Source: Stenotrophomonas sp. UBA2629
Lineage (GTDB): Bacteria; Pseudomonadota; Gammaproteobacteria; Xanthomonadales; Xanthomonadaceae
NCBI GenBank assembly: GCA_002359895.1
Contig: DEOB01000008.1
Coordinates: 85,928-149,927, forward strand
Length of the DNA: 64,000 nt
Reading direction: 5' to 3'
Both the position numbers and the translations under genes were made by a program. Below the pieces are notes generated by a model. The model searched no databases, had not been told where the DNA came from, and saw only the letters and a program-made list of their open reading frames with translations. Positions within the stretch are counted from its first letter, which is position 1; each line of letters opens with the position of its first letter. Positions 51,695-60,792 of this stretch are shown here, piece after piece.

Positions 51695-53509
51695 ATGGAC
51701 ACGATGCTCGAACTGTTGGGCAACCGCCTGTTGGCCACCAGCGTGCAGACCATCGCGCTGACCGCCGTGGTGTGGCTGCTGTGCCGCTACGTGCGGCGGC
51801 TGCCGGCCAGCACGCAATGCGGCCTGTGGTGGCTGGTGGCGCTGCAGGCGGTCGTGGGGCTGTTCTGGGCCACGCCGCTGGAGCTACCGCTGCTGCCGGC
51901 GGCCGAATCGGTAACCGTGCTGCAGCAGGCCGCTACCGCTGCGCTCACTGCACATGCCGCACCGTTGGTCGTGATGAAGCCGCTGCCGGTAGACACGGGT
52001 TGGTCATGGCAATTGCTGCTGATGGCGTTGTGGTTGGCCGGTGTCGTTGTGATGGCGCTGCGCACCTTCGTGGCATGGCGCGCCAGCCGCACGTTGCTGC
52101 ACAACGCGCAGCCGTGCAACGACCACAAGCTCAACGCCGCGCTGCAATTGGCTTCTGAAGCGCACGGTCTGCCGCGTGCACCACGGTTGATGCTCAGTGC
52201 CGCCATCGATTCCCCACAGCTCATCGGCCCGTGGCGCCCCGTGCTGCTGCTGCCCGCGCGGGGCCTGCAACGCATGGGCGATGACGATCTGGACATGGCA
52301 TTGACCCATGAGCTGGTGCACCTGCAGCGGCATGACCTGTGGCTCGGCCTGGTGCCGGCGCTTGCTCAGCACCTGCTGTTCTTCCACCCGCTCATCCACA
52401 TCGCCGCACGGGAGTACGGCATTGCCCGCGAGGCCGCCGTGGATGCTGCTGTCGTCGCCGGCAACCGGCATTGTCGCCAGCACTACGGACGCCTGCTGTT
52501 GCAGTTGGGCGTTGCACCGCGACCGGGCGCCGGCCTGGCCAGCGCATCCCCCTCTTTCCTCAGTCTCAAGCGGAGATTGCTCATGTTGCAGAACACTTCA
52601 TCGTTGTCACGTATGACGGCGGGCCTGATCCTGGCTGCTGTGGCAATCGTGGGCGTGGTGCCGATGCGTCTGGTCGCCCAGCCCGTGCCGCCGGCACCTC
52701 CGGCACCACCGAGCGCACCTGCCGCTCCACGAGCACCTGTCGCGCCGCCGGCCCCGGTGGTGGCCACCCTTGAGGAGCGTGCCCACACCGCTGCAGCGCC
52801 GCAGCCGGCGGCACGGCCCGCACCAGCGGTAGCGGATGCAGCGCCCGAAGAAGCGGACGCGTATGAGGAGTCCGATGAGCCGATCAACACGAAGGGCGTG
52901 ATCCATCTTTCCAATGACCACAATGCCGATGGCTATGTGCTGATCAAGGGCGACCACAGTGTGATGAATGGCTCCGTTACCGACTTGCGCCAGGCACGTC
53001 GTCTGGACGATGGCAACGGGGTGTTGCTGCTGCGGCGTGATGGCAGGCGTTATCTGGTGCGTGATGCGGACACGCTGGCGCGCTTTGAACAGCTGTACGC
53101 CGAAACCACGCGGCTGGGCGATGCCCAAGGCAAGCTGGGCGATCAGCAAGGCAAGCTCGGCGAGCGCCAAGGCGAAATCGGTGGACGCATGGGGGCGATT
53201 GGTGCGCGCATCGGCGAACTGGCAAACCAGCAGGCGCAATTGGCGCTGCGCTCAGGTGAGCCAAGTGCAGAGCAGCGTCGTGCAGCGGAACAGGCGCGAC
53301 GCGAGATGGATCAAGCGCGTCGTGAGATGGACAACCCCGAACTGCGCGCGGAGATGCAGCGTCTGGCATCGCGCCAGGCTGAGCTGGGCCGGCAGCAGGC
53401 GGAGTTGGGCAGGCAACAGGCAGCGGCCAGCCTTCGTGCCAATCAGGAGGCAGAACAGTTGATTCAACAGGCCATTCGTAGTGGCGTGGCCAAGCAGGTG
53501 CGTGGGTAA
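51695..53509 (+). CDS. M56-family membrane metallopeptidase/sensor with unusual glutamine-glycine coiled tail
   Basis: A 604-residue protein with N-terminal membrane helices (about 10-30, 35-55, 100-125, and a later one at about 305-325). The zinc motif HELVH is at 205-209. Unlike BlaR1/MecR1 there is no penicillin-binding domain. A proline/alanine-rich periplasmic linker leads to a domain GYVLIKGDHSVMNGSV (about 410-425), then a repetitive segment LGDQQGKLGERQGEIGG (about 475-490), ending in heptad-like RQAELGRQQAELGRQQ. It presumably cleaves the BlaI-type repressor after an envelope signal that is not a beta-lactam bound in the usual way. Confidence 0.88.
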   Translation: MDTMLELLGNRLLATSVQTIALTAVVWLLCRYVRRLPASTQCGLWWLVALQAVVGLFWATPLELPLLPAAESVTVLQQAATAALTAHAAPLVVMKPLPVDTGWSWQLLLMALWLAGVVVMALRTFVAWRASRTLLHNAQPCNDHKLNAALQLASEAHGLPRAPRLMLSAAIDSPQLIGPWRPVLLLPARGLQRMGDDDLDMALTHELVHLQRHDLWLGLVPALAQHLLFFHPLIHIAAREYGIAREAAVDAAVVAGNRHCRQHYGRLLLQLGVAPRPGAGLASASPSFLSLKRRLLMLQNTSSLSRMTAGLILAAVAIVGVVPMRLVAQPVPPAPPAPPSAPAAPRAPVAPPAPVVATLEERAHTAAAPQPAARPAPAVADAAPEEADAYEESDEPINTKGVIHLSNDHNADGYVLIKGDHSVMNGSVTDLRQARRLDDGNGVLLLRRDGRRYLVRDADTLARFEQLYAETTRLGDAQGKLGDQQGKLGERQGEIGGRMGAIGARIGELANQQAQLALRSGEPSAEQRRAAEQARREMDQARREMDNPELRAEMQRLASRQAELGRQQAELGRQQAAASLRANQEAEQLIQQAIRSGVAKQVRG

Positions 53510-53805
53510 GAGGGCTGGTGGAAGCTTTGCTCTTGAAGCCCCTCTCCCTTTACGGGAGAGGGGTTGGGGAGAGGGGCTTTAAAGGCTGAAAGCGCTCCCC
53601 CTCTTCCGCCCTTCGGGCACCTTCTCCCGCAAGGGGAGAAGGGAGAAGCCAAAGCAAAAGCCCAAAAGCCAAAGCCCAAAAGCCCAAAAGCCCAAAAGCC
53701 CAAAAGCCCAAAAGCCAAAGCCCCCTGCACGATCGTGGCCAAGCCTAAGAGAGTGCTATCACGATGCAATCATTTCCAGCATCTGCCTCCCACCAACACT
53801 GAAAC
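53510..53805. repeat. Palindromic repeats and an 8-bp tandem array
   Basis: Two copies of the dispersed palindrome lie here (CCCCTCTCCC/GGGAGAGGGG at 53539-53563 and CCTTCTCCC/GGGAGAAGG at 53619-53641). They are followed at about 53650-53722 by an array based on GCCCAAAA with at least five perfect consecutive units and degenerate ends. It separates two convergent genes. No gene is seen. Confidence 0.7.
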
Positions 53806-54900
53806 TCAGCGCTCATCCCCCAGCGCCAACGTTTCCCGCTCATCCGCTTCGGCCTGCACCAACCGTAGAAACAGCTGCGCCAGTGTCACCACGTCCTGAT
53901 GGTTGTGCTCGCCTACGCGGCGCAGGTTGCGGGCGCTGCCGCCGCGCAGATAGCCCAGCCAGGCGGCAGGTGCTTCGGAACCGGGCAGGTCGTCCTCGCG
54001 GGCAATCTGCAGCAGGTTGCGCTCGATGGTCGCCAACCGGCAGTTTTCCCACGTGCCGCGATACCGACGGCGGGTGGGATACAGCAGGTCCACATGATCC
54101 AACGCTGAAATCGGATCGCCCCGGCGTGCAAGGCGGTAACGGGTTTTGAGCAGCGGCGCGTCGTAGCTGCGGCCGTTGTAACTGGACAGCACCGTGCCTG
54201 CCGAAAGCCAACCGGAAAACACCTCCAGCATCGCGCTCTCCGCGCCCATCGTGGACATCAGCAGCTGACGTACACGCAGGCCTTCGCCGCGCGCGCTGTC
54301 GGTATGCCAGTCGGCCGCGCCAATCATGAAAGCCCGCGTGCCGGTGCCGCCTGCCAGGCCGGTGGTTTCAGTGTCGAAAAACAACAGATCACTGGGCTGC
54401 ACCGTTTCTTCCGGCCGCTTGCTGAAAGCCAGTGACAGCGGCTGCGTGGGAATCGCTTGCGGCAGAAATGCCTCGATCAGATACAGGCCGGGTGCGAGCT
54501 GTGTGCCGGGCAGGTCGCGGTCCACCGGCCCGCTGCGTTCGGCGCGCGGTGCTGGGGCAACTGCGCGATTGCGCGTGGCCAACAGGCGACGCAATGCACC
54601 GCCATCCGACGCACGAGGTGCAGGCGCGGCGGGCTTGTGTTGGATGCTGTCCACCCAGCCGAATACCGATTCTTCGCGCGGTGGTGACTTACGTTGCACG
54701 CCCGGCGCACGCGTTGTGACCGGAGCAGGCGCTGCGATATCCGCAGCCGCCGCAACGGTAGCGGTGGCTGCGGAATCAATAGTGGAGGCCGTGCCCGCAA
54801 CGGCTTCAGCCGGCGGATAAGCCGGCGCAGCCGCAGGCGCTTTATCGGCATGCCCGGCCTGCTTTCGCAACGCCTTCAGCTTGTCCAGGCTGATGCTCAT
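53806..54900 (-). CDS. mrfB: RNase H-like 3'-5' exonuclease (YprB/MrfB-like)
   Basis: A 364-residue protein. An alanine-rich disordered N-terminus of about 100 residues carries no motif. The nuclease fold starts near 170 with LLFFDTETTGLAGGTGTRAF, giving the first two acidic residues (DxE), followed by LSSYNGRSYDAPLLKTRY and a late HNHQDVVTLAQLF with the last aspartate, as in YprB proteins. In Bacillus the helicase MrfA and exonuclease MrfB act together in mitomycin-C repair. Here the start codon overlaps the stop of the helicase gene as ATGA, so the pair is conserved and translationally coupled. Confidence 0.85.
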   Translation of the reverse strand: MSISLDKLKALRKQAGHADKAPAAAPAYPPAEAVAGTASTIDSAATATVAAAADIAAPAPVTTRAPGVQRKSPPREESVFGWVDSIQHKPAAPAPRASDGGALRRLLATRNRAVAPAPRAERSGPVDRDLPGTQLAPGLYLIEAFLPQAIPTQPLSLAFSKRPEETVQPSDLLFFDTETTGLAGGTGTRAFMIGAADWHTDSARGEGLRVRQLLMSTMGAESAMLEVFSGWLSAGTVLSSYNGRSYDAPLLKTRYRLARRGDPISALDHVDLLYPTRRRYRGTWENCRLATIERNLLQIAREDDLPGSEAPAAWLGYLRGGSARNLRRVGEHNHQDVVTLAQLFLRLVQAEADERETLALGDER

Positions 54901-57380
54901 GGCAGCAGGTCGAGCGCCTCATCCATCACGACATCCTGCACCTGCCCGCAACGTTCGTCCGACAGCAGCGACAGCACCCGCAATGCCAGCGAGCGCGGGG
55001 TGATGCCGTTGCCTTCTTCCTGCGCGGCCAACACCGGGCCGACACATGCCGGACAACCGGCGGTGCAATCGCAGCGCTCCACCAACTCCAACGCGCGTTG
55101 TACGAGTTCGCCTTGGCGCTGCCACAGCGGTTCGCTCAAACCGACACCGCCGGGGAAGTTGTCGTACAGATAAACCGTGGGCACGAAACTCTGCATCAGC
55201 TCCACCGCGCCTTCGCCGGCCTCGGTGCCGCGCAGTTGACCACGGCCGGTCTGGTCGGCCACCGCAAACCACGCGCCGTCACCATTACCGACCGCTTTCT
55301 GCAGGTCACGCGCGTCGGCCATCACCGCGACGGTTGCAACGATGTGCAGCGCATACGACGCACCGAGGAAGCCATCCAGCGCATCCTGCTTCTGCGCGAA
55401 ACTGCGCAGCAACGTGGCCTGTGGCAGCTGCCACCACACCGCCGTGGAGTGCAGTTCCTGGTCGGGCAGGTTGACCGGCCCGTAGCCAATGTTCTCGTGC
55501 GTGTAGTAACGGATTTTCTTGTAACCGGCCACGCGGCGAACCACATGCACTTCGCCGTGATGCGAATCGCCGCGACCGGCAACATTGCCGTCAAAGCGGT
55601 CCAGCACCTTGAGCTTGGTGTAGTCGATGCTGTCGGTGTAGTAGTCCACATGCGTGCGGGTGACGTAGGCCTTGCGGCCTTCCCAATCCAGCCGCTCCAC
55701 CTGGTACGGCGTGCTCTGCACCATGTGGATGGCGCCTTCGTACAGCGTGAGCGCGGCGGCGGAGTAATCAACCTCGGCGATGATCTTCTGCTTGCCGTCG
55801 CTGCGGTCCACCACCACGAAGTTGCCATCGGCCACCGCACGCAGGCTCACCGCGTTTGCGGGGTAGCTGTCGGCAATCCATTCCCAGCGGTCGCCTTCCT
55901 GGTGGATGACTTCGGTCTCGGCCAGCGCCTGCAGAAACACCAGCGGATCAATCGGCCCGAACGGTTCGCCACTCATGAACGGCAACTCGAACGCGGCGCA
56001 GCGGATGTGGTCGAACAGGATCAACGGTTGGTCCGGCGAAATACGCGCGTGCTCGGGCGTGGCATTGGCGAAGAAATCCGGATGCCGCACCACGTACTGG
56101 TCCAGCGGCTGGCTGCTGGCCACCATCACCCCCAGCGCGGCTTGTTGCCTGCGACCGGCGCGGCCAAAGCGTTGCCATGTCGCCGCCACGCTGCCGGGGT
56201 AGCCGTTGAGCACCACCACGTCCAACGCGCCGATATCCACGCCCAGCTCCAGCGCCGAGGTGCTGACGATGCCGTCGATGTCGCCCGCGCGCATCGCGCG
56301 TTCCACCTCGCGGCGCTCGGTCGGCAGATAGCCGCCGCGATAGGCACGGATGCGGGCCGCCTTGCGCGGATCGTTGTCGAAAATATCTTTGAGGTATTTG
56401 GTGAGCACTTCCACCATCAGGCGGCTCTGTGCGAACACCAGGGTCTTCAGCCCACTCTTGATGGCGATGCGCGCAATGCGGTTTGCCTGCGAACGTGCGG
56501 AGGCACGCAGGCCAAGGTCGGGATTGATGACCGGTGGATTCCACAGCAGCACGTGCTTGGGGCCGGTGGGCGCGCCAGATTCGGTGATGGCATGCACCTG
56601 CTCTTCCACCAGCGCCTCGGCATGCGCATGCGGGTTGCCGATGGTGGCCGAGCACAGGATGAACTGCGGTTGCACGCCATAGAACGCGCAGATGCGCTTG
56701 AGCCGGCGGATCACATTGGTGACGTGGCTGCCAAATACGCCGCGATACGTGTGTATTTCATCAATCACCACATAACGCAGGTTCTCGAAAAACTGCGCCC
56801 ACTTGGTGTGATGCGGCAGGATGGCCTGGTGCAGCATGTCCGGGTTGCTGACCACGATGTCGCCATGCAGGCGGATGGCCTGCCGTGCATCACCGGGTGT
56901 GTCGCCGTCAAAGGTGAAGGCTTTGACGCCAAGGTCGCCAGCGCGGTTGAGCTCCAGCAGCTCGGCCACCTGGTCCTGCGCCAGCGCTTTGGTCGGGAAC
57001 AGGTACAGCGCCTTGGCATTGCCCTGCATGGCCGCGCTCACCACCGGCAGCGTGTAGCACAGCGATTTGCCCGACGCGGTGGGGGTGACGATAGCGACGT
57101 GTTCGCCGCGCTGCGTGGCGTCCCACGCCTCGGCCTGATGCGAATACAGCTGCTCGATGCCGCGTGCCTTGAGCGCGGCTTTCAGCGCTTCGGGCACATC
57201 CTCGGGAATGGGCGCATAGCGGCCTTCGCGGCCGGGTACGGTGAAGCTGCCGGTGACACGGTCGCTGTAGCGCTTGGCCAGGCGTTTGCCCAGCAGCGAG
57301 CCGTCACGCGAGGGTAGGCCGTCGGTGGTTGCCAGCGCCCGTTCGCTGGCTTCGGTGCGGGGAGCGAGGGAGAACGCCAT
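54897..57380 (-). CDS. mrfA: DEAD/DEAH-box DNA helicase with C-terminal cysteine cluster (YprA/MrfA-like)
   Basis: An 827-residue superfamily 2 helicase. Motif Q is near 82, motif I is TPTASGKS at 99-106, motif II DEIH in YVVIDEIHTYRG, motif III SATIGNP, motif VI QRFGRAGR. The C-terminal DUF1998-type part ends with four cysteines in CDCTAGCPACVGP, the zinc site typical of MrfA. It unwinds DNA at lesions or crosslinks and would feed the downstream exonuclease. A GTCTCA/TGAGAC dyad at 57425-57441, about 45 bp upstream of the start, could be an operator. Confidence 0.9.
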   Translation of the reverse strand: MAFSLAPRTEASERALATTDGLPSRDGSLLGKRLAKRYSDRVTGSFTVPGREGRYAPIPEDVPEALKAALKARGIEQLYSHQAEAWDATQRGEHVAIVTPTASGKSLCYTLPVVSAAMQGNAKALYLFPTKALAQDQVAELLELNRAGDLGVKAFTFDGDTPGDARQAIRLHGDIVVSNPDMLHQAILPHHTKWAQFFENLRYVVIDEIHTYRGVFGSHVTNVIRRLKRICAFYGVQPQFILCSATIGNPHAHAEALVEEQVHAITESGAPTGPKHVLLWNPPVINPDLGLRASARSQANRIARIAIKSGLKTLVFAQSRLMVEVLTKYLKDIFDNDPRKAARIRAYRGGYLPTERREVERAMRAGDIDGIVSTSALELGVDIGALDVVVLNGYPGSVAATWQRFGRAGRRQQAALGVMVASSQPLDQYVVRHPDFFANATPEHARISPDQPLILFDHIRCAAFELPFMSGEPFGPIDPLVFLQALAETEVIHQEGDRWEWIADSYPANAVSLRAVADGNFVVVDRSDGKQKIIAEVDYSAAALTLYEGAIHMVQSTPYQVERLDWEGRKAYVTRTHVDYYTDSIDYTKLKVLDRFDGNVAGRGDSHHGEVHVVRRVAGYKKIRYYTHENIGYGPVNLPDQELHSTAVWWQLPQATLLRSFAQKQDALDGFLGASYALHIVATVAVMADARDLQKAVGNGDGAWFAVADQTGRGQLRGTEAGEGAVELMQSFVPTVYLYDNFPGGVGLSEPLWQRQGELVQRALELVERCDCTAGCPACVGPVLAAQEEGNGITPRSLALRVLSLLSDERCGQVQDVVMDEALDLLP

Positions 57381-57530
57381 GCACGCAACTGCCGATCAAA
57401 GGAGGGGCATGGAAGCACAAATGGGTCTCAGCCTGTGAGACAGGTTTGCGGCTGTTGGCTGAACGCATGCGGGCAGACAACGAAATCTGAAGCCGGCCTG
57501 CTTAAACTCAGCCCGGCACACGAGGCGGAG

Positions 57531-58025
57531 ATGGCAACAGCAATGGCACGGGGTTGGCAGGGAGCAATGATGGTGGGCCTGCTGCTGGCAGGCACGGCGC
57601 AGGCCCAACAGGCCACGCCCACACAGCCGGTGCCGGCCACGGATGCCGTGCAGGATGATCTTCAGGCGCATGTCCAGGCCGACAGCAGTGTCACCACGCT
57701 GGGCGAAGTGCGCGCGCTCAAGCCCGAAGATGAGCCGCTGGATCTTTACCGCTTCAAGAATCCGGTCCAGCCCCAGCCCAACCGCTTCAGCAAATCCTGG
57801 AGCGAGCCGCCTACGCCCGAGCAGGTCAGCATGAGCGGCGGCTATCTGCTGATGGGCATCAGCTACGGGCTGATGGCGGCCGCCAAGGGCCTGCACAAGC
57901 TCTCCAACGGCCGCGACCAGATCCAGTCAGCCGTTGCCCGGCCCCCGCCGGAACTGACCGAGCAACAGCAACGGCGCGCCGATGCGTTCTGTGAGGCTGG
58001 CGCCTGCGTGGAAAAGCCGCGCTGA
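57531..58025 (+). CDS. Hypothetical exported protein
   Basis: A 164-residue protein with a signal peptide (GWQGAMMVGLLLAGTAQAQQ). The mature part has LGEVRALKPEDEPLDLYRFK, then a weakly hydrophobic glycine-rich helix (GGYLLMGISYGLMAAAKGL) and a C-terminal pair of cysteines in FCEAGACVEK. I do not recognise the family. The ATG at 57531 has GAGG at normal spacing; the next ATG at 57543 is an alternative. Confidence 0.65.
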   Translation: MATAMARGWQGAMMVGLLLAGTAQAQQATPTQPVPATDAVQDDLQAHVQADSSVTTLGEVRALKPEDEPLDLYRFKNPVQPQPNRFSKSWSEPPTPEQVSMSGGYLLMGISYGLMAAAKGLHKLSNGRDQIQSAVARPPPELTEQQQRRADAFCEAGACVEKPR

Positions 58026-58153
58026 AACCCGGTTCCCGTAGTGGCACTTGCGTTGACGCCCCGGCCCGTTCACGGGGTGAGGGCGGCTGGCAAGCAATCC
58101 CAAAAACCTGAAAGCAGGCAACCGCGGGCGCTCAAACGTTTAAAGTACGCGCC

Positions 58154-58828
58154 ATGATCAAAGAACACATTCCCGGCGGCATGCTCATTGCCATCGAAGG
58201 CATTGATGGCGCTGGCAAGACCACCCTTGCGCATGCAGTGGCCCGCATCCTGGACGCGGCGGGGGCCACCGTCGTCCTGGGCAAGGAGCCGACCAATGGC
58301 CCGTGGGGCACGCGCCTGCGGCAGACGGCCGCAACCGGCCGCATGAGCCCGGAGCAGGAGGTCGAGTTCCTGCTGCACGACCGCCGCCAGCATGTCGAAG
58401 ACGTCATCAAGCCTGCGCTTGCGCGCGGCGAGGTGGTGATTCTTGACCGCTATTTCCCCTCCATGGTGGCCTACCAGGGCGCCGCCGGCCTGCCGCTGGA
58501 CGAGCTGCTGCACGCCAATGATTTCGCCCCGCGCCCGAACCTGCTGCTGCTGCTCGACCTGCTGCCGGAACAGGGGCTGGAGCGCATCCGCGCCCGCGGT
58601 GACAAGCCCAATCACTTCGAGACGGCACAGAACCTGGAACATTGCCGCGCGATCTTCCAGCAGCTTGAGTTGCCCGACAAACACATCGTTGATGCCAGCC
58701 AGGACGAAGCCGGGGTGCTGCGCGATGCGCATGCCGCCATTGCCGCCGCGCTGGCCACCCGCATTGGCGGGGGCAGTGACGACACTGCGGAAAACGCCCG
58801 CAAGATCGCACGGTTGACGGCGCGCTGA
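58154..58828 (+). CDS. tmk: Divergent thymidylate kinase (dTMP kinase family)
   Basis: A 224-residue P-loop kinase. Walker A is GIDGAGKT at 16-23, the substrate loop is KEPTNGPWG, the DR(Y/H/F) motif is ILDRYFPSM, and the lid region follows RIRARGD. It differs from the usual bacterial Tmk: REPGGT is replaced by KEPTNG, and holB, the common neighbour of tmk, is absent. It may be a second, specialised nucleotide kinase. No partner genes are apparent. Confidence 0.75.
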   Translation: MIKEHIPGGMLIAIEGIDGAGKTTLAHAVARILDAAGATVVLGKEPTNGPWGTRLRQTAATGRMSPEQEVEFLLHDRRQHVEDVIKPALARGEVVILDRYFPSMVAYQGAAGLPLDELLHANDFAPRPNLLLLLDLLPEQGLERIRARGDKPNHFETAQNLEHCRAIFQQLELPDKHIVDASQDEAGVLRDAHAAIAAALATRIGGGSDDTAENARKIARLTAR

Positions 58829-58943
58829 GTTGAGCCGTGGCCGGCGTGCCGCCTTCTCCCGCAGCTGGAGGAAGGCGGATGCGGGGCTGCAAAGGTCACT
58901 CACGAGTGCCGAACCGCTGCTCTGCAGCAGCAACCCCGCTGCG

Positions 58944-60155
58944 CTACGAAGAAACCCCTGCCAGCGCCGCGTACATCACCACAAACACCACCAGCCAGAA
59001 ATAGATGCCGCCGATAAGCAGATAGCGCGGCAGTGTCACCCACCAGCGCCCGCCATACACGCGCTGCTGCATCCACAACAGATACACCGGTATCGTCAGC
59101 CAAAGCGCCATGTGGAAGAGATAACTGAGCGCGGTCAGCAACGAGTTGCCGATGGCCTGGGTGATGCCAATCGTCAGGAACGTGGTCAGCAGCACCAGCA
59201 TCAGCCAGGCGTGGCTGTACAGCGCCACCACCAGGTGTTCCAGATAGCCGATGCCGCGCCCGATGTAAGCCGCGCGCAGCACCAGCGCAAACAGTGGCAT
59301 CAGGAAGAACAGCGCGCCCGGCAACGCCGTGAGGATGGCCTGCATGTACAGGTCGGTGTTGTTGCCCATGCGCGCGACATTGGCGTTGCCGTTTGCCAAC
59401 CGCCGGTTGAGCCAGTTGCTGACAAACTGCGGCCAACCGGGAAGTACAACGGGGTTGGTTTCCGCATGCCAAGGCTTGCCGTTGACCGGAATGTTGAAGA
59501 ACGTGGCGTTCTGGTCCTCGGCGGCGCGCGTGACCGCCTGTGATGCGCGCGTCATGGCCGATTCTGCCGTGCCCTTGGCCGGCGCCTGGGCCTGCTCATT
59601 GAGCTGTGCGATGCGCTGCGCCGCAGCGGTGTTCACGGCGGCCATGGCAATGCCGAAGGCGGCAGCGCCGTTGGATGCATCGCCCTTCTGCTTCTGGATC
59701 TCGGCCACCTGTGCTGCACGCAGCGTCTCCACCTGGGCCACGGTGGTGGCGTTCGCAAAAGCCGAATCGCCGTCAATGCCCATCACCGTCATGTCGTTGA
59801 CGTGCAGCGTGAGCTTGCCGACAAAGAACGTGAACAGGGTAAGGATCACAAACAGCCGCAGCGGCTGCACATAGCCCACGCGGTGGCCCTTGAGGTAATT
59901 GACTGTTACCCGGCCAGGTATCAGCAGGTCTCGCAAGGTGCGGAAGATGCGTCCGTCCAGGTGCCAGAACGACTCGAACACCTCTTCAATCGCGTGGCCC
60001 ACATGCTTGAGCGGGTTGTGGGCCGACTGCCCGCACGCGTGGCAGTAATGTCCCTGCAGCGCGGTGTTGCAGTTCTCGCAGGCGGCTGGCGCATGCGTGG
60101 TGTCCTCCGCTGCGGCGTGCTGCTCGGTGGCGGGCAAAGCGTCGGTCTGGCTCAT
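58944..60155 (-). CDS. DUF3667 membrane protein with N-terminal zinc ribbon
   Basis: A 403-residue inner-membrane protein. Two CxxC pairs (CENC and CHAC, about 27-45) form a zinc ribbon; this is followed by HVGHAIEEVFESFWHLDGR and RVTVNYLKGHRVGYVQPLRL, the DUF3667 signature. There are five or so membrane helices: one at about 105-120, then four clustered between about 270 and 400. A long soluble segment of about 130 residues with alanine-rich helices separates them. The function of the family is unknown. Confidence 0.85.
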   Translation of the reverse strand: MSQTDALPATEQHAAAEDTTHAPAACENCNTALQGHYCHACGQSAHNPLKHVGHAIEEVFESFWHLDGRIFRTLRDLLIPGRVTVNYLKGHRVGYVQPLRLFVILTLFTFFVGKLTLHVNDMTVMGIDGDSAFANATTVAQVETLRAAQVAEIQKQKGDASNGAAAFGIAMAAVNTAAAQRIAQLNEQAQAPAKGTAESAMTRASQAVTRAAEDQNATFFNIPVNGKPWHAETNPVVLPGWPQFVSNWLNRRLANGNANVARMGNNTDLYMQAILTALPGALFFLMPLFALVLRAAYIGRGIGYLEHLVVALYSHAWLMLVLLTTFLTIGITQAIGNSLLTALSYLFHMALWLTIPVYLLWMQQRVYGGRWWVTLPRYLLIGGIYFWLVVFVVMYAALAGVSS

Positions 60156-60465
60156 GGGCGGACAGGGCAGGCAGCGGGCAGAAGCCGCCTACGATAACGG
60201 CGTTTGCCAGTGGTGTTCAGCATCAGGTCGGCTGGACTCGGTCATCGCGGCAACGCTAAGCCCCTCTCCCGCAAGCGGGAGAGGGGTTGGGGTGAGGGCA
60301 CGCGCTTGTGCTGGCACCCTCTACCGCAGGGTTTTGAGGCGCCTGCGCTTCAATACGCGGCGCAGGGAATCCTGCGCGACCACCGCCCAAACAGACCCAC
60401 TCCTTGCTGGAAGCCCGCCCCGCGCATGCCGTACCGTGTGCTACACCTCACAGGGAAAGCACCGC
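60156..60465. repeat. Intergenic region with palindromic repeat
   Basis: A full copy of the dispersed element lies at 60261-60286 (12-bp arms CCCCTCTCCCGC/GCGGGAGAGGGG) with its TTGGGGTGAGGGC tail to 60299. A further GC-rich segment with CTGCGCTTCAATACGCGGCGCAG pairing potential follows near 60348-60372. No coding potential is seen. Confidence 0.6.
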
Positions 60466-60744
60466 ATGCACGCCGCCCCGCAGTCCCCACAACGCTCGCA
60501 TCGGCTGGGCCTGATGTCACTGCTGATGCCGCTGGTCACCTTGCTTGTGGGCTTCATCGCGGTATCGGTGATCCACGGCGGGCTGGAAAAACTGGCCGCC
60601 GGACTGATAGTCGCCATCGCCGGCGGCGTGATCGGTCTCTGCTTGGGCATCGCCTCGCGCTGGCGCAAGGAAAGCCGCGAATGGATGGGCTATGTCGGCA
60701 TGCTCATCAACGGCTTGGGGGTGCTGGTGTTGTTTTTGAGCTAG
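60466..60744 (+). CDS. Small inner-membrane protein
   Basis: A 92-residue protein with three hydrophobic segments (LMSLLMPLVTLLVGFIAVSV, LAAGLIVAIAGGVIGLCLGI and GYVGMLINGLGVLVLFL). CAGGGAAAG precedes the ATG at suitable spacing. No family is recognised. The neighbouring genes point to no function. Confidence 0.65.
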   Translation: MHAAPQSPQRSHRLGLMSLLMPLVTLLVGFIAVSVIHGGLEKLAAGLIVAIAGGVIGLCLGIASRWRKESREWMGYVGMLINGLGVLVLFLS

Positions 60745-60792
60745 AACGCAGGGAACGCCGGCTGATTGATGCTTCCGTCCCCACCTCCGTGC

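Noticed and set aside
51695..53509. M56 protein considered as a true BlaR1/MecR1 beta-lactam sensor
   Set aside because: No penicillin-binding SxxK domain is present in the C-terminal part, which is a repetitive coiled segment.
53650..53722. Short repeats considered as a CRISPR array
   Set aside because: Units are 8 bp and contiguous, with no spacers and no cas genes nearby.
53464..53769. Open frame whose product would hold repeats of GFWAFGLL
   Set aside because: The hydrophobic repeat is only the translation of the GCCCAAAA tandem array and a palindromic element; no ribosome-binding site or conserved neighbour.
55098..57317. 739-codon open frame on the plus strand
   Set aside because: Antisense to the MrfA-like helicase gene, which shows all helicase motifs.
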